From RU20A sp042610495 (GTDB lineage: Bacteria > Pseudomonadota > Alphaproteobacteria > Rhizobiales > Rhizobiaceae), in contig NZ_JBHGAP010000010.1 of the NCBI RefSeq assembly GCF_042610495.1, forward strand, positions 62,001 through 126,000: a stretch of 64,000 nucleotides of DNA. The letters are read 5' to 3'. The notes beneath the pieces were generated by a model, which did not search any database, was not told the DNA's origin, and saw nothing but the letters and a program-made list of their open reading frames with translations. How positions within the stretch are numbered: position 1 is the stretch's first letter; each line of letters opens with the position of its first letter. This document shows, piece after piece, positions 41,879 to 50,779 of the stretch. Position numbers and translations under genes: made by a program.

Positions 41879-43195
41879 TTACGTCATTCGGCCGGATTGG
41901 ATCATAGAGAAATAATCATCTCCGCCGACCTGACCACCTTTCAGCGCGATCTCCAAACCGTCACAGTCGCCGCCATGGGCCACACAGAGAGGCGAGCCGG
42001 GTGTCTGCGGTAGGGGCATCTTCAAAGTCAGGGCGGCAATACCCATTTCGCCGAGCGCATGGCTCGATGTGTCCCCGCCCGCAATGACGGCGCGGGTAAG
42101 ACCGGCCCGCGCGACGAGCGCAGCCTGGATACGGCCAAGAGACTGCCCGAGCCGGTGGCGCGCGCCCGCTGCAGCATCGAGATCGCCACCACGATCGGCG
42201 GAGGGTCCGAGCGCCGAATAGAGCACGACACTCCGCCCCTGGCCGAGATGATCGAGGCCATTTTCCACGGCTGCGGCAATTTCCGTCTCGGCCCCCTCCC
42301 CTGCCAGCGCCAAGGCATCAAGGGCCACCCCGCCGAAGCCGTGGTTGAGCGCGTGGCGGATCTGCCGTTCGGTGGTGGGCGAGACACTGCCCGAGACGAC
42401 GGCGATCCGGTCAGCCGGCCCCGCCGCCTCGAAGAGCGGCTTTTCCCCGATGAGACCCAGGCGCCGCCAGGTCGGGATCAGCGCATATTCGACGCCGGAA
42501 GAGCCGCAAACGAAGCGGCTCCTGCCCCTCAGCCTGTCCCACAGAAGGGCACCGGCGGCCTCCTGCGTCGCGGCATCCAGCACATCGACGAGCAGAATGT
42601 CGGCTGTCTCCGGCTCCGCGCCGGAAGCGAGTGCAACGAGATCGAGAAGCGTAGAGGACAAGGCTGTCTGTCGGGCGAGATGGGTCAGCACATTCGCCTC
42701 GTCCATGGGCGTCACCGGATGGCGCGCCATCACCGGGTGGCGGTCGATGCGGTAGTTGCGCCCCTGATAGGCGGCGAAAAGCTCGCCGAAGGCGGTGTAG
42801 CGGCGGATCTGCGGCGCGCCGACGATGAGCGGGATCGTCGCAGGGCCGAAGACTGCGCGCCCGATCTCGATCGCCCGGCCGATACTGCCGACATGCGGAG
42901 CGGAATCGAAGGTAGAGCAGACCTTGTAGTGGCAGAGTTCGGCATGCCGATCCTTCAGCCAGGCAAGAGCCGCGCTCAGATGCACCTCCATCCATTCAGG
43001 CGTCTGGCTGCGGCTGGTGCCGGCAAGACCGACGGCGCGGGCATCCCCAAAACGCGCGATGAGCGCGTCATCGGGGATTTTGAGAAACAGCACGGTCTCG
43101 ACGCCGTTGGACGCAAGCGCCTCCATCACATCCGTCGAGCCCGTGAAATCGTCGCCGTAATAGCTGATCAGCGGACGCTGCCGGGTATCCGTCAT
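41879..43195 (-). CDS. oiaK: 3-oxo-isoapionate kinase OiaK (four-carbon acid sugar kinase family)
   Basis: A 438-residue kinase of the DUF1537 family, with the N-terminal YYGDDFTGSTDVMEAL motif and C-terminal nucleotide-binding segments VVSGSVSPTTERQI and VIAGGDTSSHAL. In the characterised D-apiose pathway OiaK phosphorylates 3-oxo-isoapionate at C4. The gene follows oiaX by three bases and should be translated from the same mRNA. Family is firm; the substrate is inferred from the neighbouring RuBisCO-like gene and the apiose genes. Confidence 0.85.
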   Translation of the reverse strand: MTDTRQRPLISYYGDDFTGSTDVMEALASNGVETVLFLKIPDDALIARFGDARAVGLAGTSRSQTPEWMEVHLSAALAWLKDRHAELCHYKVCSTFDSAPHVGSIGRAIEIGRAVFGPATIPLIVGAPQIRRYTAFGELFAAYQGRNYRIDRHPVMARHPVTPMDEANVLTHLARQTALSSTLLDLVALASGAEPETADILLVDVLDAATQEAAGALLWDRLRGRSRFVCGSSGVEYALIPTWRRLGLIGEKPLFEAAGPADRIAVVSGSVSPTTERQIRHALNHGFGGVALDALALAGEGAETEIAAAVENGLDHLGQGRSVVLYSALGPSADRGGDLDAAAGARHRLGQSLGRIQAALVARAGLTRAVIAGGDTSSHALGEMGIAALTLKMPLPQTPGSPLCVAHGGDCDGLEIALKGGQVGGDDYFSMIQSGRMT

Positions 43196-43198
43196 GGG

Positions 43199-44461
43199 TC
43201 AGGCTCCCTTGCCATCGGCAAATTTGGCGATGGACTGGGCGAGTTCGGGATGGTCCTTCGCATAGGTATCGAGCGGAATGCCCGCCGCAGCCGCCGCCCA
43301 GGCCTGCTGGACGGCCTTCACCCCTGCCCCGGGGCCGCCGGGATGGCTGACAATGCCGCCGCCGCAGAGATAGAGAAGGTCGGTCGAACCGCCGGTGGCG
43401 GCGATCGTATCCGGCGCCTGTCCGCCCCACTGGCCGGAACCGATGACGGGCAGCGCCACATCTGCGGCCGAAAACAGCGGCGTGGTCACGGCCTGGTACG
43501 AGCGGACGAAGCTCTCGTCCGGCTCCCAGTATTTCACGCGGATGCCGTTGATCTGGAACTGATCGACGCCGAGCAACCGCCAGAACTGCTGCCAGACGGA
43601 AAAGTCGAAACCGAGACCGGCATGGCGCGTGAGAATGTCCCAGCCGTTGCGGTGGGCATGCAGCACCAGCCCGGAGCGCTTGCGCAGGAACGCCATGCCG
43701 CCAAAGCCGATGGAATTGATGTTGACCACCGCGCAATTGCCGCCGGCGGCCAGCACCCGATCATGGTTGCGCATCATCTCGTCCGGGTCGGCATGGCTGA
43801 TGCCGAAGGCATACATGACCTTCTTGCCCGTCTTCTGCTCGTGATCAAGGATCTTCGGCATGATGGCCGTGATGCGCGCCTCGAGCGAGGAATAGGCGGG
43901 GCTCATCAGCTTCTCGTCGTCCTTGATGAAATCGACACCGGCGGCGACGAGTTCGCCCACCATCTCCGCCGTCTCATGCGGCAGGAGACCGAGCGCCGGC
44001 TTGACGATCGTGCCGATGATTGGCCGACCCTGGACGCCTGTCAGCGCGAAGCTGCCGGCGACCCCGAACTGCGGGCCGGGGTGAGCGGCGGCATAGGCAT
44101 CCGGCAAGTGCAGGCCGACGATACGGATGCCCGTCATGCCCTTGATGGAAAAGACCCCGCCGATCGCGATCGTCATCAGAGCCGAAAGGTCCGTGCCGAC
44201 GGCATCCAGCGGGAAGGCGATATCGACATCGGCGCGGTGAAAAAGGCTCGCCCCTCCCCCCTCCTCCGGGAAAGAAGGCCGATCGGCGGGAGGCAGCGGG
44301 CGGATTTCGCAAACCCGCGCCGCCACGCGTGCCTTCAGCTCCTCCGTCTCGCCCGGCAGCGCCACAAAGGTGCCGGTAGACTGATCGCTGGCAATCTTCG
44401 CCGCCATGGCCTCGACAGAGCCGGGTGTCTCGATCCTGTAGGTGATGCGGATCATGTCCAT
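43199..44461 (-). CDS. oiaX: RuBisCO-like protein OiaX (3-oxo-isoapionate-4-phosphate transcarboxylase/hydrolase)
   Basis: A 420-residue RuBisCO large-chain homologue. It keeps GTIVKPALG (base lysine position) and the metal-binding IKDDE, with the carbamylatable Lys at 180 and Asp182/Glu183. GGGIVSHPGGPGAG forms part of the phosphate-binding loops. Length and N-terminus are shorter than true RuBisCO, and loop 6 differs, so carbon fixation is not expected. In the D-apiose pathway OiaX converts 3-oxo-isoapionate 4-phosphate to 3-phosphoglycerate and glycolate. Other RuBisCO-like proteins act in methylthioribose or erythronate catabolism, but the surrounding apiose genes favour OiaX. First gene of the oiaX-oiaK operon, divergent from the regulator. 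Confidence 0.87.
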   Translation of the reverse strand: MDMIRITYRIETPGSVEAMAAKIASDQSTGTFVALPGETEELKARVAARVCEIRPLPPADRPSFPEEGGGASLFHRADVDIAFPLDAVGTDLSALMTIAIGGVFSIKGMTGIRIVGLHLPDAYAAAHPGPQFGVAGSFALTGVQGRPIIGTIVKPALGLLPHETAEMVGELVAAGVDFIKDDEKLMSPAYSSLEARITAIMPKILDHEQKTGKKVMYAFGISHADPDEMMRNHDRVLAAGGNCAVVNINSIGFGGMAFLRKRSGLVLHAHRNGWDILTRHAGLGFDFSVWQQFWRLLGVDQFQINGIRVKYWEPDESFVRSYQAVTTPLFSAADVALPVIGSGQWGGQAPDTIAATGGSTDLLYLCGGGIVSHPGGPGAGVKAVQQAWAAAAAGIPLDTYAKDHPELAQSIAKFADGKGA

Positions 44462-44505
44462 GCTGGATGTGCTCCCGTGGCTCTTGCTTGCCGGTACCGT
44501 CGAAC

Positions 44506-44516
44506 TGGTCTAATCA
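44506..44516. promoter_or_regulatory. Candidate GntR/FadR-type operator in the oiaX/regulator promoter region
   Basis: TGGTCTAATCA lies between the divergent regulator and oiaX genes. Read on the minus strand it is TGATTAGACCA, one base from the FadR-subfamily half-site pattern TNGTNNNACNA. A related sequence lies upstream of apnO (49206-49216). A more distant CGACGT...ACGTCG inverted repeat is also in this gap. Confidence 0.4.
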
Positions 44517-44586
44517 TCACTTCATCACGACGTTGTCGGGCTTGCATCATGACGTCGAAATATCCCGGCCTTGAAGAACGAGAGAC

Positions 44587-45306
44587 GTGATGATCCTTCC
44601 CGCCGAGCCGATCATTCGCAAAAAGCTCTCCGACGAGGTCTTTGCCCGGCTGAAACACATGATCGTTTCCGGCGAACTGAAGGCCGGCGACGAAATGCCG
44701 TCGGAGCGCGAGCTGATGGCGCGCTACGGCGTCGGCCGACCGGCGATCCGCGAGGCCATGCAGGCGCTGGCCGGCAAGGGTCTGGTGGAGATTTCGCAAG
44801 GGGAACGGGCCCGGGTGCTGCGCATCACCGCAGAATCCCTCATCCGCCAGATGGACCTTCCGGCAAAGCTGATGCTCTCCGGCTCTTCCGACATGCTGGA
44901 GCATCTGAAGAGCGCGCGGATCTTCTTCGAGCGTGCCATGGTGCGCGAGGCCGCCACGCACGCCACGGAAGAGACGGTCGCGACACTTCGCGACGTTCTC
45001 GACAGACAGCGCGCCAGCCTTGGCGATGCCGAGAGCTTCATCCACATCGACATGGAGTTTCACCACGAGATCGCGCTGATGTCCGGCAACCCGATCTTTG
45101 GCGCTGTCAGCTGCGCCATGCTGGGGTGGCTGAAGTCCTATCACACCGAGCTGCTGATCTGGACCGGCCGCGAGACGACGACGCTCGCCGAGCACGAGGG
45201 CATCCTTCAGGCCATTGCGGCGCGGGATGCCGAGGGCGCCGAACGTGCGATGATCGCGCATCTGGAACGCTCGCGCGCGCTCTACGCGCTCCAGGCCCGG
45301 AGCTGA
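44587..45306 (+). CDS. GntR-family (FadR subfamily) regulator of apiose genes
   Basis: A 239-residue regulator with N-terminal winged HTH (about 10-75: FARLKHMIVSGELKAGDEMP, SERELMARYGVGRPAIREAM) and a C-terminal all-helical FCD ligand domain (about 90-235). The latter retains the His/Asp residues that usually hold a metal (DMEFHHEIALMSGNP). It sits between the two apiose operons, divergent from oiaX and convergent with apnL, and is probably a repressor released by apionate or a pathway intermediate. Confidence 0.88.
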   Translation: MMILPAEPIIRKKLSDEVFARLKHMIVSGELKAGDEMPSERELMARYGVGRPAIREAMQALAGKGLVEISQGERARVLRITAESLIRQMDLPAKLMLSGSSDMLEHLKSARIFFERAMVREAATHATEETVATLRDVLDRQRASLGDAESFIHIDMEFHHEIALMSGNPIFGAVSCAMLGWLKSYHTELLIWTGRETTTLAEHEGILQAIAARDAEGAERAMIAHLERSRALYALQARS

Positions 45307-45311
45307 CGGCG

Positions 45312-47180
45312 TCACAGCACGACCTCAAGGCACGCATAGGGCTCCAGAGCGAGCGTCTGCGTTGCGGACACGGCGTGGTCTTCGAAACCGATCCCAGTCA
45401 CCGAGCGGGGCGTCTGCGGCAGGCGGACCATTTGTGGCTGCCCAGTGATGTTGGCAAGAAGCAGCACGCCCTCCGCGCCAAGGCCAACGACCGCCTGGGG
45501 AGCAGCACTTTCAACCCGCAGCCACGGCTTGCCGCCGAACCGCGCAAGGCGCGCGATGACGTGGGCGAGCGGCCGCAGGGCCCCGGCCGGCTGGGGCTCC
45601 CCCTCGCCTGCCACGAGGCCGAAGGCGCCGGCGAGCGTTGACAGCGTCAGCACCTCGAGCCCCGCCGGCGCGACGGTCGCGGCATAGGCGAGCGTCCAGG
45701 CCGCACCGAAGGCGCCATTGTGGCGTGGATCGACATTGGCCATGGGAATACGGGCAAGCCCCGGATTGTCCTTTGTCACGCTCCCATAGGGGTTCTGCCG
45801 CATGGCGATGGTCGATGGACCGATGCGATAGGGCTTGTCACCATAGATCGCGCGCGTGGACGCGACCACGAAGGCCAGCGCCTCGAAGCTCTGCATCACC
45901 GAAAGATCATCCGCGGCATGCACGATCGGATTGGTACAGTGCCCGATATAATCGACGGCATCGGCCGGCACGCGTTTGCGATTGAGCTCCGTAAAATAGC
46001 TCATCATCCCGCCGCCGAGCCGAACGCCCGGGAAAGCTGCCCGCGCCGCGGCATAGACCGCTTCGAGCGGCGGACAGGCCGGCCAGGCGCTGCCGGGCGG
46101 CGTCGATTGCCGATCGACCGCGGGGCTGACGAAGAGCGTATCAAGGCACAGGCCGGCCTCGCGCACGAGCGCTGCGACCCCTGCAAACTCTTCCGACAGG
46201 GGCTGGCGGCAGGGAACGGCGAGTTCCAGCGTCACCTTCAGACCCGACGACGCGGCAATCCCCGCAAAGCCCCGGAGCGCTGCAAGGCCGTCGCCGGCAA
46301 GCGGATCGAAATGGCAGATGAGGTGCGGCGCGCCGATCGTGACGAGATGGTCGATTGCCGCCGCCTCGGCCGCCCCACAGTCCGGGCGAAGTCCGATGCC
46401 GATCTCCGGCAGGGCGATCGCCGTCGGATGCAGCGTGATCGCAATCACCCCCTCGCCGCGCGTCTGGGCAGTCGCGCCATCCTCGGCCGCGATCGTCAGG
46501 GTCACCGACTGGCGGAAGATCTCGCCGGCCGGCAGCCTGTAGGGCCAGGGCCGCGCCAAGGGCCGCACGTAGGTCTTGTAGGACGCATCCGTCCAGTTGC
46601 GCTGGTCTTCCATCTCGAAGACATCGCCCTCAAAATCCGTCGTGGCGACAATGCCGGATGCCACCCGATGGGTGATGGCCGCAATGTCCATGAAGGGTTG
46701 CCAGGGCTCGATCTGGTCAGGCCAGACCGCCTCCTCCACGCTGCCATCACCATGGCGCACCCGCACGGCCTGACCCGCAAGCCCGACGATCGGATGCAGC
46801 ACGACAAAGCCGGCACGCGCCGTCTCGAAGTCTGCCGAACTCTCGAATGTCGCAGCGAAGGCCAGTCGGTTGCGCTCCCCCGATATCGTGACGTCGCAGG
46901 TCAGGCCCGCACCATCGGGCGCCTCGAAGCAGGCCCGGTAACGCAGGCTGAAGCGCTGATCATCCGCTTCGATCTCGACGGGGCCGATGCGCGGCGTGCA
47001 GGTGCCCCAATCCCGATCGCGGACCAGAAAGGCAATGCCGCGCAGCACCTCGTGGCCGCGAAAGCAGACCCCCTCCAGATTGCCATTGCGCAGCACAACG
47101 GACAGATCTCCGGCCCGCAGCAGCCGGCCCTCGGGCTCCGTCTGCCGCGTCCCGAAAAGGCGGAAGGCCGCACTGCTCAT
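45312..47180 (-). CDS. apnL: D-apionate lactonase ApnL
   Basis: A 622-residue protein whose length and neighbours match ApnL, which hydrolyses D-apionolactone to D-apionate. The sequence has a beta-rich first half and a likely TIM-barrel-like second half (HLVTIGAPHLICHFDPL and VDYIGHCTNPIVHAADDLSVM). I recognise it mainly by size, the DYIGHCTNP region and genomic context. It overlaps the upstream apsD gene (ATGA) and ends five bases from the convergent regulator stop. Confidence 0.78.
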   Translation of the reverse strand: MSSAAFRLFGTRQTEPEGRLLRAGDLSVVLRNGNLEGVCFRGHEVLRGIAFLVRDRDWGTCTPRIGPVEIEADDQRFSLRYRACFEAPDGAGLTCDVTISGERNRLAFAATFESSADFETARAGFVVLHPIVGLAGQAVRVRHGDGSVEEAVWPDQIEPWQPFMDIAAITHRVASGIVATTDFEGDVFEMEDQRNWTDASYKTYVRPLARPWPYRLPAGEIFRQSVTLTIAAEDGATAQTRGEGVIAITLHPTAIALPEIGIGLRPDCGAAEAAAIDHLVTIGAPHLICHFDPLAGDGLAALRGFAGIAASSGLKVTLELAVPCRQPLSEEFAGVAALVREAGLCLDTLFVSPAVDRQSTPPGSAWPACPPLEAVYAAARAAFPGVRLGGGMMSYFTELNRKRVPADAVDYIGHCTNPIVHAADDLSVMQSFEALAFVVASTRAIYGDKPYRIGPSTIAMRQNPYGSVTKDNPGLARIPMANVDPRHNGAFGAAWTLAYAATVAPAGLEVLTLSTLAGAFGLVAGEGEPQPAGALRPLAHVIARLARFGGKPWLRVESAAPQAVVGLGAEGVLLLANITGQPQMVRLPQTPRSVTGIGFEDHAVSATQTLALEPYACLEVVL

Positions 47181-48226
47181 CGCTCCACACCCGCGCCAAG
47201 GAGATCCGCGAGCGCAACGGTCTCACCCCGCTCGGCGCTGAGATAGGCGGCCTCCACCAGCGCGAAGGTTTTCAGATTGTCTCGCCCGGATGTTGCGGGC
47301 TCCTGCCCGCTCACAAGGCAGGCGATCCAGTGCTTCTGGATCAACGCCACGCTTTCCTGGATATTATGCCAGGGCCGCGAGGCCCAGGGCAGAAGGTTGG
47401 GCGCAACCACACGCTCCGCGGTGCCGCCGGGGCCATGCACCGTCAGCCGATAATCCTTCGACAGGCGCAGCGTGCCGCGCGTCGCATCGATTTCCACCAG
47501 CGTCTCGGGAAAGGGTTCGACCGGCAGCTTCGTCGCATAGCTGACATCAATGATGGAGGTCAGGCCACCGATGTGATCAAGCAACATTGTCGCGACATCC
47601 TCGCCCTTGATCGCCGGATTGATGCGTCGTGTACGGGCCGTCATGCGAGTGGCATCACCGAAGAGAAAGCGGGCAATATCCAGCGCGTGGATGCCAAGAT
47701 CCTCGATGATGAAACGCGTGCCCTCGGCAAGATAGGGCTGGCCGGAAAAGACATCGAAGCCGGAGCGAAAGGAGACGCGGCCCCAGAACGGATCACCGAT
47801 CGTGCCGCTGTCCAGCACGGACTTAACCGCGAGAATGGGTGTCTGCCAGCGGAAATTCTCGTGAACCATCAACGAGATACCGGTGTCATCTGCCGCCGCG
47901 ACCATGGCCTTGGCATCCGACAGCGTCGGCGCGAACGGCTTCTGGCAGATGGCCGGCACGCGGTGTCGCGCGGCCAGTTCCACCAGCGCGCGGTGGCTTC
48001 CAACGGTCGTGGCGATATCCACGAAATCGAAGCCGCCGGCCGCGAACATCTCATCGGCGGACGCATAGCGCCGCACCACCCCGAACTGGTCGCCTACGAT
48101 CTGCAGGCGCTGCGGATCGCGGTCGCAGATCGCGACGATCTCGACATCGTCCATATCCCGCCAGCCATGCATCTGGTTGACGGCAAAGAAACCGCAGCCG
48201 ATCAGCGCACCCGTGAACCGTGCCAT
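47177..48226 (-). CDS. apsD: D-apiose dehydrogenase ApsD (Gfo/Idh/MocA family)
   Basis: A 349-residue NAD(P)-dependent sugar dehydrogenase: N-terminal Rossmann GALIGCGFF (GxGxxx type), EKP-equivalent ICQKPFAPT with catalytic Lys, and ENFRWQTP in the substrate domain, all typical of the Gfo/Idh/MocA family. In the apiose pathway ApsD oxidises D-apiose to D-apionolactone. Context (lactonase directly downstream, apionate oxidoisomerase upstream) supports the assignment over other sugar dehydrogenases. GGGGAGG precedes the start. Confidence 0.83.
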   Translation of the reverse strand: MARFTGALIGCGFFAVNQMHGWRDMDDVEIVAICDRDPQRLQIVGDQFGVVRRYASADEMFAAGGFDFVDIATTVGSHRALVELAARHRVPAICQKPFAPTLSDAKAMVAAADDTGISLMVHENFRWQTPILAVKSVLDSGTIGDPFWGRVSFRSGFDVFSGQPYLAEGTRFIIEDLGIHALDIARFLFGDATRMTARTRRINPAIKGEDVATMLLDHIGGLTSIIDVSYATKLPVEPFPETLVEIDATRGTLRLSKDYRLTVHGPGGTAERVVAPNLLPWASRPWHNIQESVALIQKHWIACLVSGQEPATSGRDNLKTFALVEAAYLSAERGETVALADLLGAGVER

Positions 48227-48303
48227 GCGACAGGGCCTCCCCTCCCCGTTGGAAATCCACTCCGACGCAAAGACGTCAAGCGTCGAGGCCGGGCTGTCCC
48301 GCC

Positions 48304-49131
48304 TTACGTAATGCGGCGGATACTGTCCGCAATTTCCTGCGGCTCGAAGACGCGCTTCCAGTCATCGCGCATCAGTACCGGCTTTCCGAATTCGATCGCC
48401 TTGTTGCAGGCATCCGAAAAGACACCCGGCGTTTCCTCGAAGATCACGGCGCCCAGCACGTTCATGTGACCGAGCAGGAAGTCGCGGGCCGCCTCTTTTG
48501 GTACGCCACGGCGCACGCATTCGTCCATCGCCTCGCGCATGACCGACAGCAACGACGCACAGACGGTTTCCGAAAGGCCGGGCTCCAGAAGCGCCATCTG
48601 CTCCACGGTGACCCGGTGCGAGCGCATCACCGGCGCCCAGATGACTTTGGCGATCTCCTCACCGAGAGCGTAGGCCTCCTCCGGCCCCTGCATCAGCGCG
48701 GAGACGATATGCTGCTTGGCAGCAATACCGCCAAAGAAATCACGCTTTGCAGCCGGATCCGTTTCGTCGTTGAAAATCGGCGGATGGCACGGGTGTGTGA
48801 CGAAATAGGTCAGGTCCGGCCGTGCCGGCAGATGACCGGCAAAGGGAGCGGCAGCATCCAGGACGATCACCATCGTCCCGGCCTTCAGCTTCGGCTCAAG
48901 CGTGGCTGCGACCTTGCCGATCGCGGTATCCGGGACAGCGAGAATGACGACGTCCGCACCATCAAGCGCTTCATCCGCCGACATCGTGGAAAGGCCGAGC
49001 TCGTCTTTCAGACGCGCCTTGCCGGCATCACTCACCTCCACATGGCGAACGGCAAAGCGTGAGCCAAGCAGGTTCTTCGACAGACGGCAGCCCATCTTGC
49101 CGCCGGCGCCGAAAAGCGCGATCGAAACCAT
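48304..49131 (-). CDS. apnO: D-apionate oxidoisomerase ApnO
   Basis: A 275-residue NAD-dependent enzyme with N-terminal Rossmann fold (SIALFGAGGKMGCRL) and a C-terminal helical domain of the phosphogluconate-dehydrogenase type (RRGVPKEAARDFLLGHMNVL). ApnO converts D-apionate to 3-oxo-isoapionate. The start at 49131 has GGAGG before it and places the glycine-rich loop near the N-terminus; the longer frame upstream is unlikely. First gene of the apnO-apsD-apnL operon. Confidence 0.83.
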   Translation of the reverse strand: MVSIALFGAGGKMGCRLSKNLLGSRFAVRHVEVSDAGKARLKDELGLSTMSADEALDGADVVILAVPDTAIGKVAATLEPKLKAGTMVIVLDAAAPFAGHLPARPDLTYFVTHPCHPPIFNDETDPAAKRDFFGGIAAKQHIVSALMQGPEEAYALGEEIAKVIWAPVMRSHRVTVEQMALLEPGLSETVCASLLSVMREAMDECVRRGVPKEAARDFLLGHMNVLGAVIFEETPGVFSDACNKAIEFGKPVLMRDDWKRVFEPQEIADSIRRIT

Positions 49132-49205
49132 CAGACATCCTCCAGACACGTCTATCAAGGAGGCGCGTGATCGCAACTCCGTTCCGGCTCACCTTATCCT
49201 TCACC

Positions 49206-49216
49206 TGGTATGACAA
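49206..49216. promoter_or_regulatory. Candidate GntR/FadR-type operator upstream of apnO
   Basis: TGGTATGACAA fits the FadR-subfamily pattern TNGTNNNACNA exactly. It lies about 75 bases before the apnO start, and a related box is in the oiaX/regulator gap, as expected if one regulator controls both operons. Confidence 0.5.
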
Positions 49217-49380
49217 GTCAACAAGATGATATCCGTGCGTATCGGACCTCCTTTGGTCGAGACGTCTTTTTCGCCTCTGCCCTCACCTTTCGCCGCCAAC
49301 TTCCAGGCAAAGTCAGGCCCTGCATCTCTCACATGACGCCAGAGCCTAAGCGAATGGTCGCTGAATCAATGCCTTAGTCC

Positions 49381-49396
49381 GTTGCCAGCTGACGAC
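49381..49396. other. parS-like centromere site downstream of repC
   Basis: GTTGCCAGCTGACGAC is a near-palindrome centred on AGCT, close to the GTT...AGCT...AAC parS sites of repABC replicons. It resembles the second site between repA and repB. Confidence 0.6.
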
Positions 49397-49468
49397 GGGC
49401 GATATCGATCCAGCTGTTGCGGCCAAACGATCATCGCGCCGCGCAGCCGATAGAAGCCGTTGCCTTGC

Positions 49469-50686
49469 TCATCCTGCGGCCTCCGCCACAGCCGCGCCAT
49501 GGCTGCGAAGCAAGGCCATCAACATCGGGCCGAGGGAGAACTCACCGCGCTCGGCCCGGCGGGTGAGATCGCGCAGATAGCCGCCGGGCGAGGAAATGTG
49601 CCCTGCCCTCTCCAGGATCGCGGCCACTGTCGTTGCCGCATTCTCAGGCCCGAGTGCTGCGCACGCCGCCTCATAGGCCGACGGGCTGATACCCAGCATC
49701 GAGCGAACCGTCACCGCGGCACTCATCAGATCGCGCCAGTTATCGATCCGCCCACCCGGTCCGTAGATCATTACCTCCGGGCAGGCTCTCAAGACCAAGG
49801 CCAGCGGAAATGCCTTCATCGGTTCGCGCTGCCGTGCGCTCATCCCACTCGATCCCTCGCCCTGCTCTTTTCTAGAGCTAGGTTCAAATTCATCGATGGA
49901 TTCGGTATTTGAATTCTGTTTGTGCTGACGACTTTCGACATCATTGGCGCCGGATTTTTGGGAATTCAACTGCATTTCCATGGTGTTCACGCATTCATCG
50001 CGGAGAAGTTCAAGGTCTTCGAGAATGCTTCCCAGAAGCTCGGCATCCCGCGCTGTCCGCAAGCGCGCGACTGCCGCGATGTAATGCGCCTCAATCGTCG
50101 TCCAGTTGCCGGCAAGTCCCTCTTCCATGGCAGCAGAGATCAGTTTGCGCACGTCACGCCGCGCAAGCGTGATCCGCTCCTTGACGAGTTTCAGAGCGCG
50201 CTGTTCCCGTGCCACCTCCTGGGCCATTGCCGCAAGCTCCTCGGCACGCGCGAGAAGCGGGGCCAGGCTGAAGCCGTAGGCCGTCTCGATTGCGCCACTC
50301 TTGTCCTTGCGCGCGTAGCGTTTGCCATTCGGGCTGTCATGACGGTGGATAAGGCCGGCCTCGACCAGATGTGCCAGGTTTTCACGCAGCGTCGTGCCCG
50401 CGATCCCGTTGGCTCGCGTCGTCAACTGGGCATTCGAAGGGAAGACGATGAGATTGGCGCCCTCGCGAAGCTCGTTGTCCGGATAGAATGTCAGCAGCGC
50501 ATTCAGCACCGCCAGCGCACGATCGCGAAGCCCCAGCAACGTGCGGGCGTCGCAGGCATCGCGATAGACTTTCCACTTGTCAGCCGTCTTGCCCTCACGG
50601 ATGTCGGCTGTCCGGATTTGCGATGCGACCAGCGCAAGTGTCACCGGCCGCCGCCCGAAAGGCGTCGTCACATGTCCATTCTGCAT
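49469..50686 (-). CDS. repC: Replication initiator RepC
   Basis: The 405-residue RepC protein starts MQNGHVTTPFGRRPVTLALV, the standard opening of the family, and has the conserved FPSNAQLTTRANGIAGTTLR DNA-binding region. RepC alone initiates replication of repABC replicons and binds an origin inside its own gene. It is third in the operon and is preceded by the counter-transcribed RNA. A GTG three codons upstream is an alternative start. Confidence 0.96.
   Translation of the reverse strand: MQNGHVTTPFGRRPVTLALVASQIRTADIREGKTADKWKVYRDACDARTLLGLRDRALAVLNALLTFYPDNELREGANLIVFPSNAQLTTRANGIAGTTLRENLAHLVEAGLIHRHDSPNGKRYARKDKSGAIETAYGFSLAPLLARAEELAAMAQEVAREQRALKLVKERITLARRDVRKLISAAMEEGLAGNWTTIEAHYIAAVARLRTARDAELLGSILEDLELLRDECVNTMEMQLNSQKSGANDVESRQHKQNSNTESIDEFEPSSRKEQGEGSSGMSARQREPMKAFPLALVLRACPEVMIYGPGGRIDNWRDLMSAAVTVRSMLGISPSAYEAACAALGPENAATTVAAILERAGHISSPGGYLRDLTRRAERGEFSLGPMLMALLRSHGAAVAEAAG
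49865..49985. other. Putative oriV: AT-rich island inside repC
   Basis: This stretch is clearly richer in A and T than the rest of repC (for example TTCAAATTCATCGATGG and TTTGAATTCTGTTTG). In studied repABC replicons the origin lies in an AT-rich segment within repC; the location here is inferred from that. Confidence 0.5.
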
Positions 50687-50744
50687 CTCTTTCACCTTTT
50701 CACGGGCAAAAGAAATCCGCTCACCAAAACGGCGCCAAAAACGC

Positions 50745-50773
50745 TTGACTGGGATTCATGGAAATGCGATTCT
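50745..50773 (+). promoter_or_regulatory. Candidate promoter of the repABC antisense RNA
   Basis: TTGACT at 50745-50750 and GATTCT at 50768-50773 are separated by 17 bases, on the strand opposite repABC and in the repB-repC gap. The -10 match is weak. Confidence 0.45.
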
Positions 50774-50779
50774 CGGGCT

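Larger units (their letters stand above)
49132..49468. promoter_or_regulatory. Promoter region of apnO and 3' flank of repC
   Basis: A 337-base gap. It contains the upstream region of the apnO operon (minus strand) with an operator-like site at 49206-49216, and next to repC a parS-like palindrome at 49381-49396. No gene is visible in it. Confidence 0.5.

Noticed and set aside
42059..44590. 843-codon plus-strand frame over the apiose genes
   Set aside because: Antisense to OiaK and OiaX, which have unambiguous family motifs; its translation looks like a reverse-complement artefact.
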